This document shows positions 53,105 to 61,590 of a DNA stretch of 64,000 nucleotides, one piece after another. Location: assembly GCF_000526215.1 (NCBI RefSeq), contig NZ_JAFQ01000004.1, positions 1,116,001 through 1,180,000 of the forward strand. The letters run 5' to 3'. Positions within the stretch are counted from its first letter, which is position 1. Each line of letters begins with the position of its first letter. The translations under genes and the position numbers were made by a program. Origin of the DNA: Nocardia sp. BMG51109. GTDB taxonomy: Bacteria > Actinomycetota > Actinomycetes > Mycobacteriales > Mycobacteriaceae. The notes beneath the pieces are model-generated. The model saw only the letters and a list, made by a program, of their open reading frames with translations. It did not search any database and was not told the DNA's origin.

Positions 53105-54203
53105 GGGTACCCGTGTGGCCGGTGATGGAGAGGAAGACGTCGTCCAGCGAGGGGCGGCGCAGGCCGATATCGGCCAGCTCGACCCCCGCGGTGTCCAGCC
53201 GGCGCAGCGCCTCGGCGAGCGTCGCCGCGCCCTCGGGGGCCGGGATGGACATGCGGTCGGCGCCGTCGGCGAGCAGATCCGCGCGGACGGCCTCGGGAAC
53301 CAGGTCGCCGAGCGCGTCGGCGGCGCGGATCAGCTGCGTCGGATCCAGCGGCACCACCTCGCAGTAGTTGCCGCCGGTCTTCTCCTTCAGCTCGTCGGCG
53401 GTGCCCTCGGCGATCACCGTGCCCTTGTCGATGACGATGATGTTGTCGCTGAGCACATCGGCTTCCTCCAGGTACTGCGTGGTCAGCAGCACCGTGATGC
53501 CCTGCAGCTTCAGCGCGTTCACCAGATCCCAGACGCCCTGGCGGCTGCGCGGATCCAGTCCGGTGGTCGGCTCGTCGAGGAACACCACCTCCGGGCGGAC
53601 CACCAGGCCGCAGGCGATATCGACGCGCCGCCGCATGCCGCCCGAGTAGTTCCGCACCGCGCGGCGGCCCGCGCCGACCAGGTCGAACTCCTCGAGCAGG
53701 GTGTCGGCGCGCTGCCGGGCGGCCTTCTTGCCCAGGCCCATCAGGCGGCCGAACAGCTCCAGGTTCTCCCGGCCGGACAGGTTCTCGTCGAGCGCCGCGT
53801 ACTGGCCCGTCATCATGATCGAGCGGCGCACGCCCGCGGGATCCCGCAGCACGTCGTGCCCGGCCACCATCGCGGTGCCCGAATCGGGGCGCAGCAGGGT
53901 GGACAGGATCTTCACCGCCGTCGTCTTGCCGGCGCCGTTCGGGCCGAGCATGCCCAGCACGGTCGCGCGCCGGGCGGTGAAACTCACGCCACGCAGCGCG
54001 TGCACGTCGCCGAAGGACTTGCGGACGTCGGTCACCACCACCGCCGGGTCGGTTCCCTCGGCGGTAACGGGGTCGGTTCCCTCGGTAGCAACGGGGCCGG
54101 TTCCCTCGGTAACAACGGGGCCGGTTCCCTCCGCGACCACGCCGACCGCGTCCGCCTCCGGCTCGCCGCGGGGCTGCGACTGCGCATTGTCCAAGCTCGG
54201 CAT
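53097..54203 (-). CDS. ABC transporter ATPase (DrrA-like) with N-terminal peptide repeats
   Basis: 368 residues from ATG 54203 with GGAGAGTT upstream. The ATPase has Walker A MLGPNGAGKTTAVKIL, LSGRENLELFGRLMGL, signature YSGGMRRRVDIA, Walker B VVFLDEPTTGLDPRSRQ and the DrrA-type C-terminal region ending in RPSLDDVFLSITG. Before it lies a stretch (residues about 22-53) of four copies of an 8-residue unit like VVTEGTGP, absent from typical DrrA. The repeat is encoded by a 24-bp tandem repeat and could vary in number between strains. Confidence 0.88.
   Translation of the reverse strand: MPSLDNAQSQPRGEPEADAVGVVAEGTGPVVTEGTGPVATEGTDPVTAEGTDPAVVVTDVRKSFGDVHALRGVSFTARRATVLGMLGPNGAGKTTAVKILSTLLRPDSGTAMVAGHDVLRDPAGVRRSIMMTGQYAALDENLSGRENLELFGRLMGLGKKAARQRADTLLEEFDLVGAGRRAVRNYSGGMRRRVDIACGLVVRPEVVFLDEPTTGLDPRSRQGVWDLVNALKLQGITVLLTTQYLEEADVLSDNIIVIDKGTVIAEGTADELKEKTGGNYCEVVPLDPTQLIRAADALGDLVPEAVRADLLADGADRMSIPAPEGAATLAEALRRLDTAGVELADIGLRRPSLDDVFLSITGHTGTHG
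54046..54138. repeat. 24-bp in-frame tandem repeat, four copies
   Basis: The unit, on the plus strand, is GGTTCCCTCGG followed by TAACAACGGGGCC with minor changes. It encodes the (V/A)TEGTGP repeats near the N terminus of the DrrA-like ATPase. Confidence 0.8.
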
Positions 54204-54771
54204 CAACTCTCCACTATCGACCGGCAAGCTACCGGATTGTCCGGATCGCCGTTTGCGCGCCTCGGTAGGTGATCCCATTCACCAGCCGCGATGTTACTGG
54301 GCGGTCCTCGATTGCCACTCCCCCGTAGCGACGGAGTCGGGTCGCCCCCAGTGGCCGCGGACCACGCGGGTCGTTGTCTTCCGGTCGATCCTGCGTCGTC
54401 CGGCCCATCCTGCCACCCGCTCCGGGGAGCGATGCCACGCGCCGGGCCGTCCGGACGGATCGCGCACCGTCGCAAGGAAATACGCTGGATGCCGGCGCTG
54501 CGCCGAGCAGCACGGTACCCAGTAGACATGACGAATACATGTGGCGTTACTCACATTTCGGTACATTCTAGGGTGCCCGCCGGAATCCGTGCTGGTCCAC
54601 ACACCGACCGAGCGGTCTGCCCGCGGCGGCCGAATCTTGTCGACCGGCCGGGCCCGCCCATAGTCTTGCGACAGGGGGAAAACCAGACATGTACTCATCT
54701 TGTCTGCGGCAATCGCGATCCGGTCGGGGCGGACCCGGTTGCCGGGGCATTCGCGACCGAGAGGGTGATCC
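54204..54771. other. divergent intergenic region, nothing assigned
   Basis: No frame here shows a family match or a good start. The most AT-rich part, 54525-54575, may hold promoters. The last 15 bases carry GAGAGGG, the ribosome binding site of the aldehyde dehydrogenase homologue. Confidence 0.4.
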
Positions 54772-56292
54772 ATGGCCGACTCGGCCCGCGAGCGCCACCA
54801 ACCCGGGCCACGCACAGGACGGCCGAGGGTGCTGACCTCCTATGATCCGCGCACCGGCGAGTCCGTCGGCGACTACGCGATGATGGGCACCGGTGAGCTG
54901 ACCCGCACGGTGCGGGCCGCACGGCCGGCCGAGACGTGGTGGGCGGCACTCGGATTCGCCGGACGAAAGCGCTGGCTGCTGGACTGGAAGCGCGCCATCG
55001 CACGCAACGCCCGGGAACTGGTCGAGATCGTCTGCGCGGAGACCGGCAAGCCGGGGGTGGATGCCGCCATCGAGGTGATGCTCGCGGTGGAGAACCTGGA
55101 CTGGGCGGCCCGCAACGCCGAGCGGGCGCTGGGCCGCCGCCGGCTCGGTTCCACGTGGCTGACCCGCGATCAGCGCGCCTCGGTCGGTTATCTGCCGCTC
55201 GGCGTGGTGGGCGTGCTCGGCTCCTGGAACAATCCGGTGTTCACGCCGATGGGGTCGATCGCCTACGCCATGGCGGCCGGCAACGCCGTGGTGTTCAAGC
55301 CCAGCGAGCTCACCCCCGGGGTCGGCGTGTGGCTGGCCGAGAGCTGGAGCCGGCTGGCCCCGAATCAACCGGTGCTGCAGGTGGTTACGGGCGACAGCAA
55401 CACCAGCGCCGCGCTGTGCCGGGCCCGGGTGGACAAGGTCGCCTACGCCGGCTCGGATGCCGGTGCCCGCGAGGTCATCTCGCTGTGCGCGCAGACCATG
55501 ACGCCGGTGGTGGTGGAGCGGCTCGGCAAGGGCGCGATGGTGGTGCAGGTGGACGCCAAGCTCGACGACGCCGCGGAGGCCGCGGTATTCGGCGCGATGT
55601 CCAATGCCGGACAGAATCCCGCGGGCATCCAGCGCGCGTACGTCGCCGACTCGGTCTACGAAACATTCCTGGAAAAGGTTGTGGCACAGGCCCGCACGCT
55701 GCGCCCCGGCGCCGACCGCAAGGCCTCCTACGGTCCGATGATCCTGGAGTCGCAGGTGGAGGTGGTGCGGCGGCAGGTCAAGGACGCCATCGCGCGGGGC
55801 GGCCGGGCGGTGGTCGGCGGGCTGGAATCGATCCGCGAACCCTATGTCGAGCCGATCGTGCTGGCCGACGTGCCCGAGGACAGCTCGGCGGTCACCGGCG
55901 AGGCGGTCGGCCCGGTGCTGATCGTGAACCGCGTGGCGGATATGGACGAGGCCGTGGACCGGATCAACGCCGCCGACCACGGGCTGGCGGTGGCGGTGTT
56001 CACCCGCGACGTGCGCGCGGTGCCCGATCTGGCCGAACGCATCAGAACCGGTGTCGTGACGATCAATTCGTCGATGGTCTACTCCGGCATCCCGTCCATG
56101 CCGTTCGGCGGCGTCGGCGAATACGGTCAGGGCCACGCGCACGGCGAGGCGGGCCTACGAGAATTCAGCCGCACCCTGGCCGTCGCCCAGAAGCGCTCCC
56201 GAGCCACGGTCGACCTCTCCACCTTCGACCGCCACCCCCGCCACCTGCGCTACGCCAAGGCCATCTTCCGACTACGCCACGGGCGGGGGTGA
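54772..56292 (+). CDS. aldehyde dehydrogenase family protein lacking the catalytic cysteine
   Basis: 506 residues with the full aldehyde dehydrogenase fold: VLTSYDPRTGESV, VGYLPLGVVGVLGSWNNPV, KPSELTPGVG, and the Glu region VVVERLGKGAM (normally LELGGK). The catalytic-Cys motif (normally NAGQxC) reads NAGQNPAG near residue 281, so Pro stands in place of Cys. The codons (AAT CCC GCG GGC) leave no doubt about the reading. C-terminal PMPFGGVGEYGQGHAHGEAG is normal. It cannot do the usual thioester chemistry, so it is either a pseudoenzyme or has another role. It resembles succinate-semialdehyde dehydrogenases otherwise. Confidence 0.85.
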   Translation: MADSARERHQPGPRTGRPRVLTSYDPRTGESVGDYAMMGTGELTRTVRAARPAETWWAALGFAGRKRWLLDWKRAIARNARELVEIVCAETGKPGVDAAIEVMLAVENLDWAARNAERALGRRRLGSTWLTRDQRASVGYLPLGVVGVLGSWNNPVFTPMGSIAYAMAAGNAVVFKPSELTPGVGVWLAESWSRLAPNQPVLQVVTGDSNTSAALCRARVDKVAYAGSDAGAREVISLCAQTMTPVVVERLGKGAMVVQVDAKLDDAAEAAVFGAMSNAGQNPAGIQRAYVADSVYETFLEKVVAQARTLRPGADRKASYGPMILESQVEVVRRQVKDAIARGGRAVVGGLESIREPYVEPIVLADVPEDSSAVTGEAVGPVLIVNRVADMDEAVDRINAADHGLAVAVFTRDVRAVPDLAERIRTGVVTINSSMVYSGIPSMPFGGVGEYGQGHAHGEAGLREFSRTLAVAQKRSRATVDLSTFDRHPRHLRYAKAIFRLRHGRG

Positions 56293-56312
56293 GGGTGCCT
56301 CCTTGTCCCGTC

Positions 56313-56867
56313 TCAGCTCGGCGTCGACAGTCGCGGGTGTTCGAGCAACGCCCGCCAGGCCGCAGCCCACGGGAATCGTTCGGCGTAGGCGCCGCCGGCT
56401 TTCGGCTCATGCGGTGAATCCTCGGTCAGCATCGTCACACCCCACTCGGACAGCTTGCGCACGGCGTCCTGTACGGGCGGAAAGCTGATCAACGCCCGGT
56501 TGGTGAAAGGGACGGCCACCACCGGCAATCCGAGTCCCACCGCCTCCACGAGCAGGCCGAGCGGCAATGTGTCCGAGATGCCCGCGGCCCACTTGGCCAG
56601 TGAGTTCGACGTGATGGGTGCGACGATCATGCCGTCGGCCGGCGGGAGGGCGTCCGGGGCGTCCGGATCCTTGTATTCGCTGCGCACGGGATGCCCGGTG
56701 CGGATCGCGAGTTCGTCGGTATCAATGAACCGTCGCCCCTGAGGAGAGGCCACCACGCACACGTCCCACCCGTCCCCCTGGGCCAGGTCGACCAGCGTGC
56801 CGACGTCGTGAGCAACCCGCGCGCCGGTCACGATCGCGTACAGGACCGGTCTGCCTTCTCGGTTCAC
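56313..56867 (-). CDS. flavoprotein of the HFCD (decarboxylase-like) family
   Basis: 184 residues from a GTG at 56867. The FMN-binding Rossmann-like pattern of HFCD proteins is visible: VLYAIVTGARVAHDVGTLVDLAQGDGWDVCVVASP at the start, then PPADGMIVAPITSNSLAKWAAGISDTL near 75-101 with the conserved (A/P)MN-like N-S-L-A-K-W-A helix, and PVVAVPFTNRAL. Relatives decarboxylate cysteine-containing substrates (CoaC, EpiD) or serve unknown roles; no catalytic His of CoaC type is obvious. It is divergent from the XRE regulator, which may control it. Confidence 0.82.
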   Translation of the reverse strand: MNREGRPVLYAIVTGARVAHDVGTLVDLAQGDGWDVCVVASPQGRRFIDTDELAIRTGHPVRSEYKDPDAPDALPPADGMIVAPITSNSLAKWAAGISDTLPLGLLVEAVGLGLPVVAVPFTNRALISFPPVQDAVRKLSEWGVTMLTEDSPHEPKAGGAYAERFPWAAAWRALLEHPRLSTPS

Positions 56868-57041
56868 CGTTTCATCGTGTCAGCGCAGCGAACGGAGCGT
56901 GATTCCGACCCGCCGGGCGCCGAGGCTCTCGTTCCCCGTCTCTCGGCGGCCGCTATCGCCTACAGTCGCGAGGGGTCGTGTCAGCGACCGTGCCAGCCGA
57001 TCCCCTATACCGGCGAACCGATCAGTCGTAGCGTAGAGCGC

Positions 57042-58196
57042 ATGAGTCTGGTGGGCGAACGGGTGAAGAATGCTCGCAAGCGCGCCGGGATGACCCAACT
57101 GGACCTCGCGGGCGCTTCCGGAGTGTCGCTGTCGCAACTCCGCAAGATCGAGCAGGGCGACTACGAGCCACGGTTGGAGACGTTGCGGGCCTTCGCGGTC
57201 GCTATGAACTTGCGCACCTCCGCGTTGCAGACCACGCCGGACTACGAGACCCCTGACATCGACACCGAGGCTCAGTGGCAGCCCGTCATCCGTGCCCTGC
57301 ACGGCAACACAGCCCAACCCGACGAGCAGGCGACACCGCAGGGTGTCCAGGCGATGCTCGACACCGTCCAGGCGATGATCGGCGCGGACCGCTATCGTGA
57401 GGTTACGGCGTTGCTGCCCAACCTGATTCGCGATGTCGACAGTCTCGACAATGCCCGCGTCCTGAAGTTCGAGACACTCAATATGGTGGCGTCCCTGCTC
57501 GCACAAACCCGGCAGTTCGAGGCGGCGGACGCGGTGCTCGACCGCGCCGTGGATGCGGCGGAGACGAGCGTCGAGGGGGCGACAGCGGTCGACACCCTGC
57601 TGTGGGCGCTGCTACGGCAAGGCCGCCTCGACGAGGCGCGGTCGCTGGCCGTGCGCTGGGCCGACGATATAGAGCCTCGATTCTCCCGCGCCACGCGACA
57701 GTCGCTGGCGATGTGGGGCCGACTGTGGCTGAAGATCGCGAACGCCGCCGTCCGCGACAACCAGCCCGGGGAGGTGGAGGACGCTTTGTCACTGGCTCGG
57801 GCAGCCGCAGTGAGACTGGGCCGCGACGTATATGTCGATCGGCTGCTCGGCCGCACCTTCGGCCCCCTCGAGGTGTCCTATATCGCCGCGGAGTCATTCG
57901 TGATCGCCCACGAGCCGGAGAAGACACTGGCGATTGCCGCGAAGGTCCCGGCACCGGCGATCCAGCCGGCGGGCGCGAGCCGCATGCGTCACAAGCTGGA
58001 TATCGCCAACGCACACGCCCAGATGGGGCACTACGGCGAGGCACTCGACGAGTTCCGAACCGTCCAGCACACCGCACCGGAATGGCTTGTACAGCAACGA
58101 TATGCGCGCGACATTCTGGGAACGATCGTGAGCAAACGGCGAACACTCACCCCCGACATGCGCGACCTGGCCAACGCCATCAACCTCGACTACTGA
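57042..58196 (+). CDS. XRE-family transcriptional regulator with TPR-like C-terminal region
   Basis: 384 residues. The helix-turn-helix is at residues 4-58 (VGERVKNARKRAGMTQLDLAGASGVSLSQLRKIEQGDYEPRLETLRAFAVAM, cited as region). The rest is a superhelix of TPR-like repeats (EAADAVLDRAV; LLRQGRLDEARSLAVRW; ANAHAQMGHYGEALDEF), the layout of many actinobacterial regulators that flank secretion, antibiotic or toxin genes. It is divergent from the flavoprotein and 186 bp upstream of the secretion-toxin module. Confidence 0.85.
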   Translation: MSLVGERVKNARKRAGMTQLDLAGASGVSLSQLRKIEQGDYEPRLETLRAFAVAMNLRTSALQTTPDYETPDIDTEAQWQPVIRALHGNTAQPDEQATPQGVQAMLDTVQAMIGADRYREVTALLPNLIRDVDSLDNARVLKFETLNMVASLLAQTRQFEAADAVLDRAVDAAETSVEGATAVDTLLWALLRQGRLDEARSLAVRWADDIEPRFSRATRQSLAMWGRLWLKIANAAVRDNQPGEVEDALSLARAAAVRLGRDVYVDRLLGRTFGPLEVSYIAAESFVIAHEPEKTLAIAAKVPAPAIQPAGASRMRHKLDIANAHAQMGHYGEALDEFRTVQHTAPEWLVQQRYARDILGTIVSKRRTLTPDMRDLANAINLDY

Positions 58197-58382
58197 CACA
58201 TCCCGGCGCACGTCCCACGAATGCCACTTTCCGCTGACCAGCGCAGGAAGTGACATTGCCCGCCAACCCCCCTTGCTGTGACGCTCGATCCGGCCTCGCC
58301 GCCGGGTCGACGCAACGGCCGTTCCCTGATTCCGCATCCTCGGCGGCGGGTGCTTACCAGCAACCGGTCGAAAGGAGATGCT

Positions 58383-58715
58383 GTGCGGGAAAACGCAATT
58401 GGTTTGATCCGGTCGGATCTGAGCAAGGATCTGTCCGGCGACGAGACCGGTATCCGCGAAGTCGCCGAATTGGCCGGTCTGCATGTGGTCGAGCTGCTGA
58501 TAATCGGGCCCGACGTCGACGTGGTGGCGCTCCGCCTGGTCGAGGCCGTCCACGGCGGAAACGCCAGCGTCGTCATCGTCCCCGGTTACGAGCACGTAGA
58601 CGGAATCGACTGCCTCATTCGGGAACGGCTACAGCTGGTCACAGTCGCCGGTGAGCAGATCCTCGAGCGATCCGGCCTGGGTGCGAAACTGGCCGGCATC
58701 ATGGGGCCGGCATGA
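58383..58715 (+). CDS. small protein of unknown function, resolvase-N-terminus-like
   Basis: 110 residues from a GTG with AAAGGAGATGCT upstream. The sequence AIGLIRSDLSKDLSGDETGIREVAELAGLHVVELLIIGPD, then RLVEAVHGGNASVVIVPGYEHVDGI, has the alternating pattern of a serine-recombinase N-terminal domain (beta strand, IR-S, helix, strand) but lacks the usual catalytic arginines. I cannot assign a function. It overlaps the next gene by four bases and opens the small-gene run leading to the WXG100 pair. Confidence 0.6.
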   Translation: MRENAIGLIRSDLSKDLSGDETGIREVAELAGLHVVELLIIGPDVDVVALRLVEAVHGGNASVVIVPGYEHVDGIDCLIRERLQLVTVAGEQILERSGLGAKLAGIMGPA

Positions 58716-59023
58716 GGTCGCATCCGACCGCGTTCGCGTGGGTCGATCCGGACGACTGCCGGTGGTCGGAGCTGGATGACGCCCGAATACGGAAACTCGC
58801 GCGGCAGCTCGGGTACCGCCTGTACTGGCCCCTCCCGTCTGCACTCCCCCTGGTCGACCAGGTGCGCTCCGCCGATGTCGACGCGGTGATCACGCCGTCA
58901 CCAAGCCATCTCGATGCGATCCAACTGCACGCGCTGATGTGCCTCGTGGATGTCGAAACAGCCTGCTCACGAATGAGTTTCGCCCGCTGGACGGCCTACC
59001 AAGGTCAGGTGGGGCAACCATGA
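58712..59023 (+). CDS. small protein of unknown function in the toxin module
   Basis: 103 residues, starting in an ATGA overlap with the previous gene. It reads KLARQLGYRLYWPLPSALPLVDQVRSADVDAVITPSPSHLDAIQLHALMCLVDVETACSRMSFARW, again with a faint recombinase-like strand-helix order (region cited). No family recognised. It overlaps the next gene by four bases. Confidence 0.6.
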   Translation: MRSHPTAFAWVDPDDCRWSELDDARIRKLARQLGYRLYWPLPSALPLVDQVRSADVDAVITPSPSHLDAIQLHALMCLVDVETACSRMSFARWTAYQGQVGQP

Positions 59024-59235
59024 GCACCGCGTTCCTCGTCGGGATTGTCGGGACCTGCTGCTGCATAGTCGGCCTGCTGGTGCGCAACGATCTGAAAGAC
59101 GACAAAGAACCGGCGTTCACACCCGAGACACCGAATGGTCTCATTCACGGGGCGGGTCACTCCCAAGCCCGACGCAAGATTCGCTGGATCGTGCCATTAT
59201 TGACTGCACCGGGGGAGACTAGGTCGACTCAGTAG
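59020..59235 (+). CDS. small single-pass membrane protein
   Basis: 71 residues. An N-terminal membrane helix (about 3-22, TAFLVGIVGTCCCIVGLLV) with two adjacent Cys in its middle is followed by a charged, soluble tail. It starts in an ATGA overlap with the previous gene, so the three small genes form one transcriptional unit. Function unknown. Confidence 0.55.
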   Translation: MSTAFLVGIVGTCCCIVGLLVRNDLKDDKEPAFTPETPNGLIHGAGHSQARRKIRWIVPLLTAPGETRSTQ

Positions 59236-59317
59236 ATTCTCATGATGAGTGACAAGTTCGGACCGGCCGAATAGCGGCAACGATTCCAGTGCGCCCGCGG
59301 CCCGGGGAGGGGAGAGC

Positions 59318-59632
59318 ATGGTGACAAACGACCAGCCGCTGAACGTCGTTCCCGACGCGGTGATGGCGGTCGGACGGCATGCCCATGACGTTGCGCAGCA
59401 ACTGAAGTCGGGGTCGATAGCGTTGGACCGTGAGGTTCAGGCGTTGTTCGACACCTGGAAGGGGAGCGCTGCCGACGCTTATCGCGAGGGGTGGGACGAC
59501 ATGCAGGACGGCGCGATGAAGGCATGGGACGCGCTCACCGATCTGGCTTCGAAGCTCGGCGTCAGTGTGTCGACGCTGCAGGACCAGGACAACGCCAGCG
59601 CGGTGCCGATCAGCTGGCTGAAGTTGGGCTGA
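59318..59632 (+). CDS. WXG100 family protein (ESX/type VII secretion), first of a pair
   Basis: 104 residues from ATG 59318 with GGGGAGGGGAG upstream. The two-helix hairpin has the WxG turn in FDTWKGSAADAYREGWDDM (about 48-51). Such proteins form heterodimers that are exported by type VII systems or accompany larger substrates. It is four bases upstream of a second WXG100 gene. Confidence 0.88.
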   Translation: MVTNDQPLNVVPDAVMAVGRHAHDVAQQLKSGSIALDREVQALFDTWKGSAADAYREGWDDMQDGAMKAWDALTDLASKLGVSVSTLQDQDNASAVPISWLKLG

Positions 59633-59636
59633 CGGC

Positions 59637-59936
59637 ATGACCTCTGAATTCGAGTTCGACCTCGATCACATCGATCAGGTGACCGCCCGCGCCCGCGGCT
59701 TCAAGGAGTTCTTCGCCGACCATCTCGATCAATTGGACCGCACCGTCCAAGGCCTCATACAGAGCGGGCAGTGGACGGGTGCGGCCGCGTCAGCCTATGC
59801 CGAGGAGCATCAGGCCTGGGTGATCGCGGCACGTGAACTGCTCGAGGGACTGGCTCAGATGGAACAAGCCGGCCGGACGGCACGCGAGTCCTACTCGGAC
59901 GCGACGGACGTGAACTTGCGCATGACGGGGGGATGA
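59637..59936 (+). CDS. WXG100 family protein, second of a pair
   Basis: 99 residues. WxG turn in QSGQWTGAAASAYAEEHQAW (about 45-48). The C terminus (RESYSDATDVNLRM) contains a Tyr-Asp arrangement near, but not exactly matching, the YxxxD/E export signal. It probably partners the preceding protein. Confidence 0.88.
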   Translation: MTSEFEFDLDHIDQVTARARGFKEFFADHLDQLDRTVQGLIQSGQWTGAAASAYAEEHQAWVIAARELLEGLAQMEQAGRTARESYSDATDVNLRMTGG

Positions 59937-59937
59937 C

Positions 59938-61188
59938 GTGGCTGTTGTTGCGCCGCAGTCGTATTACACAGCCGCGGAGGAGTGTTACAAGCTGTCGAGG
60001 GAGTTCCAATCCGCGTATAACCCGCTCCAGAGGGCGCTGCTCGAAACCAGCGGGATGGCCGGTAGTTGCCAGGCTGCGAAGGCATGGTCCGAGGCCTACG
60101 ATGAGCGCGCGGGTTCCTTCACCACCGCAGCGACCAACTTTGCCAGGGCGCTGCAGCATTTCGGTGACATTCTGATCGCGTCGGGCTACAACTGGGAATG
60201 CTCCAACTACGCAGCAAATCGCAATCCGAACAAAGGGACCGGTCCGGCGTGTCCGCGGACTATCCCCTCCGAATTGCCTTACGGCGCAGGTGTTGTCGTT
60301 GGCGTAGCTTCGTCGCGGAACAACGGCCCCGGACTCGAGACCGAGTTTCCGGAGCTGTACGACAAGGTTGTCGCCAAGCTCGCCGGTGACAAAGTCCCCG
60401 ACGGCGACACCAACAAGCTGGACCGTGCGGCCCAGGCGTGGAAAGACTTCGCCGGCAACGGCACGATCTTCGCTGCCGGGCCCCGGCTACGAGTCGTCGC
60501 CGACGGACTCGACAAGTTCGATGCACCCGACATCCCGAACCTGACCGGCCACCTCAGAACACTCGCGAAGAACGCGGACGACATCAAGCTGGCTGCCGAC
60601 GACCTGGCGAAATCGACAACCAGCCACCATGCCGCTGTTGTCGCAGTTCGCGCGGACATCAATAATCAGGCGGCCGCAACGCTCGTCGTCGCGGCCGTCG
60701 CGATCGCCGTAACCGCTGTGGTAATCCGCAATCCGCGGGCGGCAGCAGTGGAGGGCCCCGCCCTCGAGACCGCCGCGACTGCCATCGCCCGCGTCATAGG
60801 ATCGTTCTTCGCGACGCTGGCCGGGATAAAGTTCAGTACCGGAGTACTTGCTGTAGGTGCGCTCGCTACCATTTCTGGCCTGACCATCCTGTCCATCGCC
60901 GGCGACTCGACGTTCAACTCGAACTACAAGCCGCCGGCCAATGCCTATGACCCCAATGGACCCAAGGCACCGGGGCGACCGGGCGACGCGGAAGGATTCG
61001 TACCGCCCAAAGGCGGTGACAAGTGGGTGCCGAATCCCAACGGTCGTGGCTACGGTTGGGAAGACGCTTCGGGACATGTGTGGGTACCAACTGGCCAGGG
61101 TGGCAGTGCCCATGGCGGACCCCATTGGGATGTGCAAGGCAAGAATGGAGACTACGAAAATGTGCTTCCAGGAGGCAAGAGGCGATGA
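59938..61188 (+). CDS. type VII-secreted polymorphic toxin with Ntox37-like C terminus
   Basis: 416 residues from a GTG one base after the WXG100 stop. Residues 1-85 form a WXG100-like helical hairpin. A central helical region and two hydrophobic stretches follow (about 245-262 and 300-320, AATLVVAAVAIAVTAVVI and LAVGALATISGLTILSIAG). The last 75 residues are the probable toxin: GRPGDAEGFVPPKGGDKWVPNPNGRGYGWEDASGHVWVPTG, then HGGPHWDVQ, the pattern of polymorphic toxin type 37 (Ntox37), a predicted RNase-like domain (region cited). The stop overlaps the immunity gene start. Confidence 0.82.
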   Translation: MAVVAPQSYYTAAEECYKLSREFQSAYNPLQRALLETSGMAGSCQAAKAWSEAYDERAGSFTTAATNFARALQHFGDILIASGYNWECSNYAANRNPNKGTGPACPRTIPSELPYGAGVVVGVASSRNNGPGLETEFPELYDKVVAKLAGDKVPDGDTNKLDRAAQAWKDFAGNGTIFAAGPRLRVVADGLDKFDAPDIPNLTGHLRTLAKNADDIKLAADDLAKSTTSHHAAVVAVRADINNQAAATLVVAAVAIAVTAVVIRNPRAAAVEGPALETAATAIARVIGSFFATLAGIKFSTGVLAVGALATISGLTILSIAGDSTFNSNYKPPANAYDPNGPKAPGRPGDAEGFVPPKGGDKWVPNPNGRGYGWEDASGHVWVPTGQGGSAHGGPHWDVQGKNGDYENVLPGGKRR

Positions 61189-61517
61189 GCGGCACTGAGA
61201 TCGTGCTGGAGGCAACCGGCATCAGATATGGATCACTGAACGACGAGGCCGCATTTTTCGAATGGCTCGACAAGATTCCCGCCGTTCGGTCGCACGACGG
61301 CCGCCTGCGAACGCTCTACATCAATGTCGATCCCGAGGCCGACGACGAATCCGTGCGCGATCTCGTGGCGCTGTTCCACCGGTACCACGTCGACATGGCG
61401 CAGTTGCGGGTTTTCGATACGGAGCGAATCGGCGATTGGTTCCGCGACCCCCAAAAGTACTGGCACGAATCTATTTTCGGCACTTCTGCCCAAGCGAGTG
61501 GCGATGAGCGACACTGA
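61185..61517 (+). CDS. candidate immunity protein for the Ntox37-like toxin
   Basis: 110 residues, acidic, starting in an ATGA overlap with the toxin gene. It has a compact alpha/beta composition: FFEWLDKIPAV, LRTLYINVDPEADDESVRDLVALFHRYHVDMAQLRVFD, and a C-terminal WFRDPQKYWHESIFG. The position and size are those of polymorphic-toxin immunity genes. I do not recognise its family with certainty. Confidence 0.68.
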   Translation: MSGTEIVLEATGIRYGSLNDEAAFFEWLDKIPAVRSHDGRLRTLYINVDPEADDESVRDLVALFHRYHVDMAQLRVFDTERIGDWFRDPQKYWHESIFGTSAQASGDERH

Positions 61518-61590
61518 GGTCCTGCTCGGGACCGCGTCCTACGTGGTTGCAGTTCAGTTCTGTTGCGTCGGATCCGGTTGTGCTGCATGA
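61504..61590 (+). pseudogene. truncated second copy of the immunity gene start
   Basis: A frame starting ATGAGCGACACTGAGG overlaps the immunity gene's last bases and encodes MSDTEVLLGTASY, close to the immunity protein's own start MSGTEIVLEATGIRYG. It then turns into unrelated sequence and stops after 28 codons. It looks like the remnant of a second, diverged immunity gene. Confidence 0.5.

Noticed and set aside
54204..54771. Small genes in the 568-bp gap upstream of the aldehyde dehydrogenase homologue
   Set aside because: Open frames on both strands are Arg/Pro/Ser-rich, lack ribosome binding sites and show no recognisable pattern.
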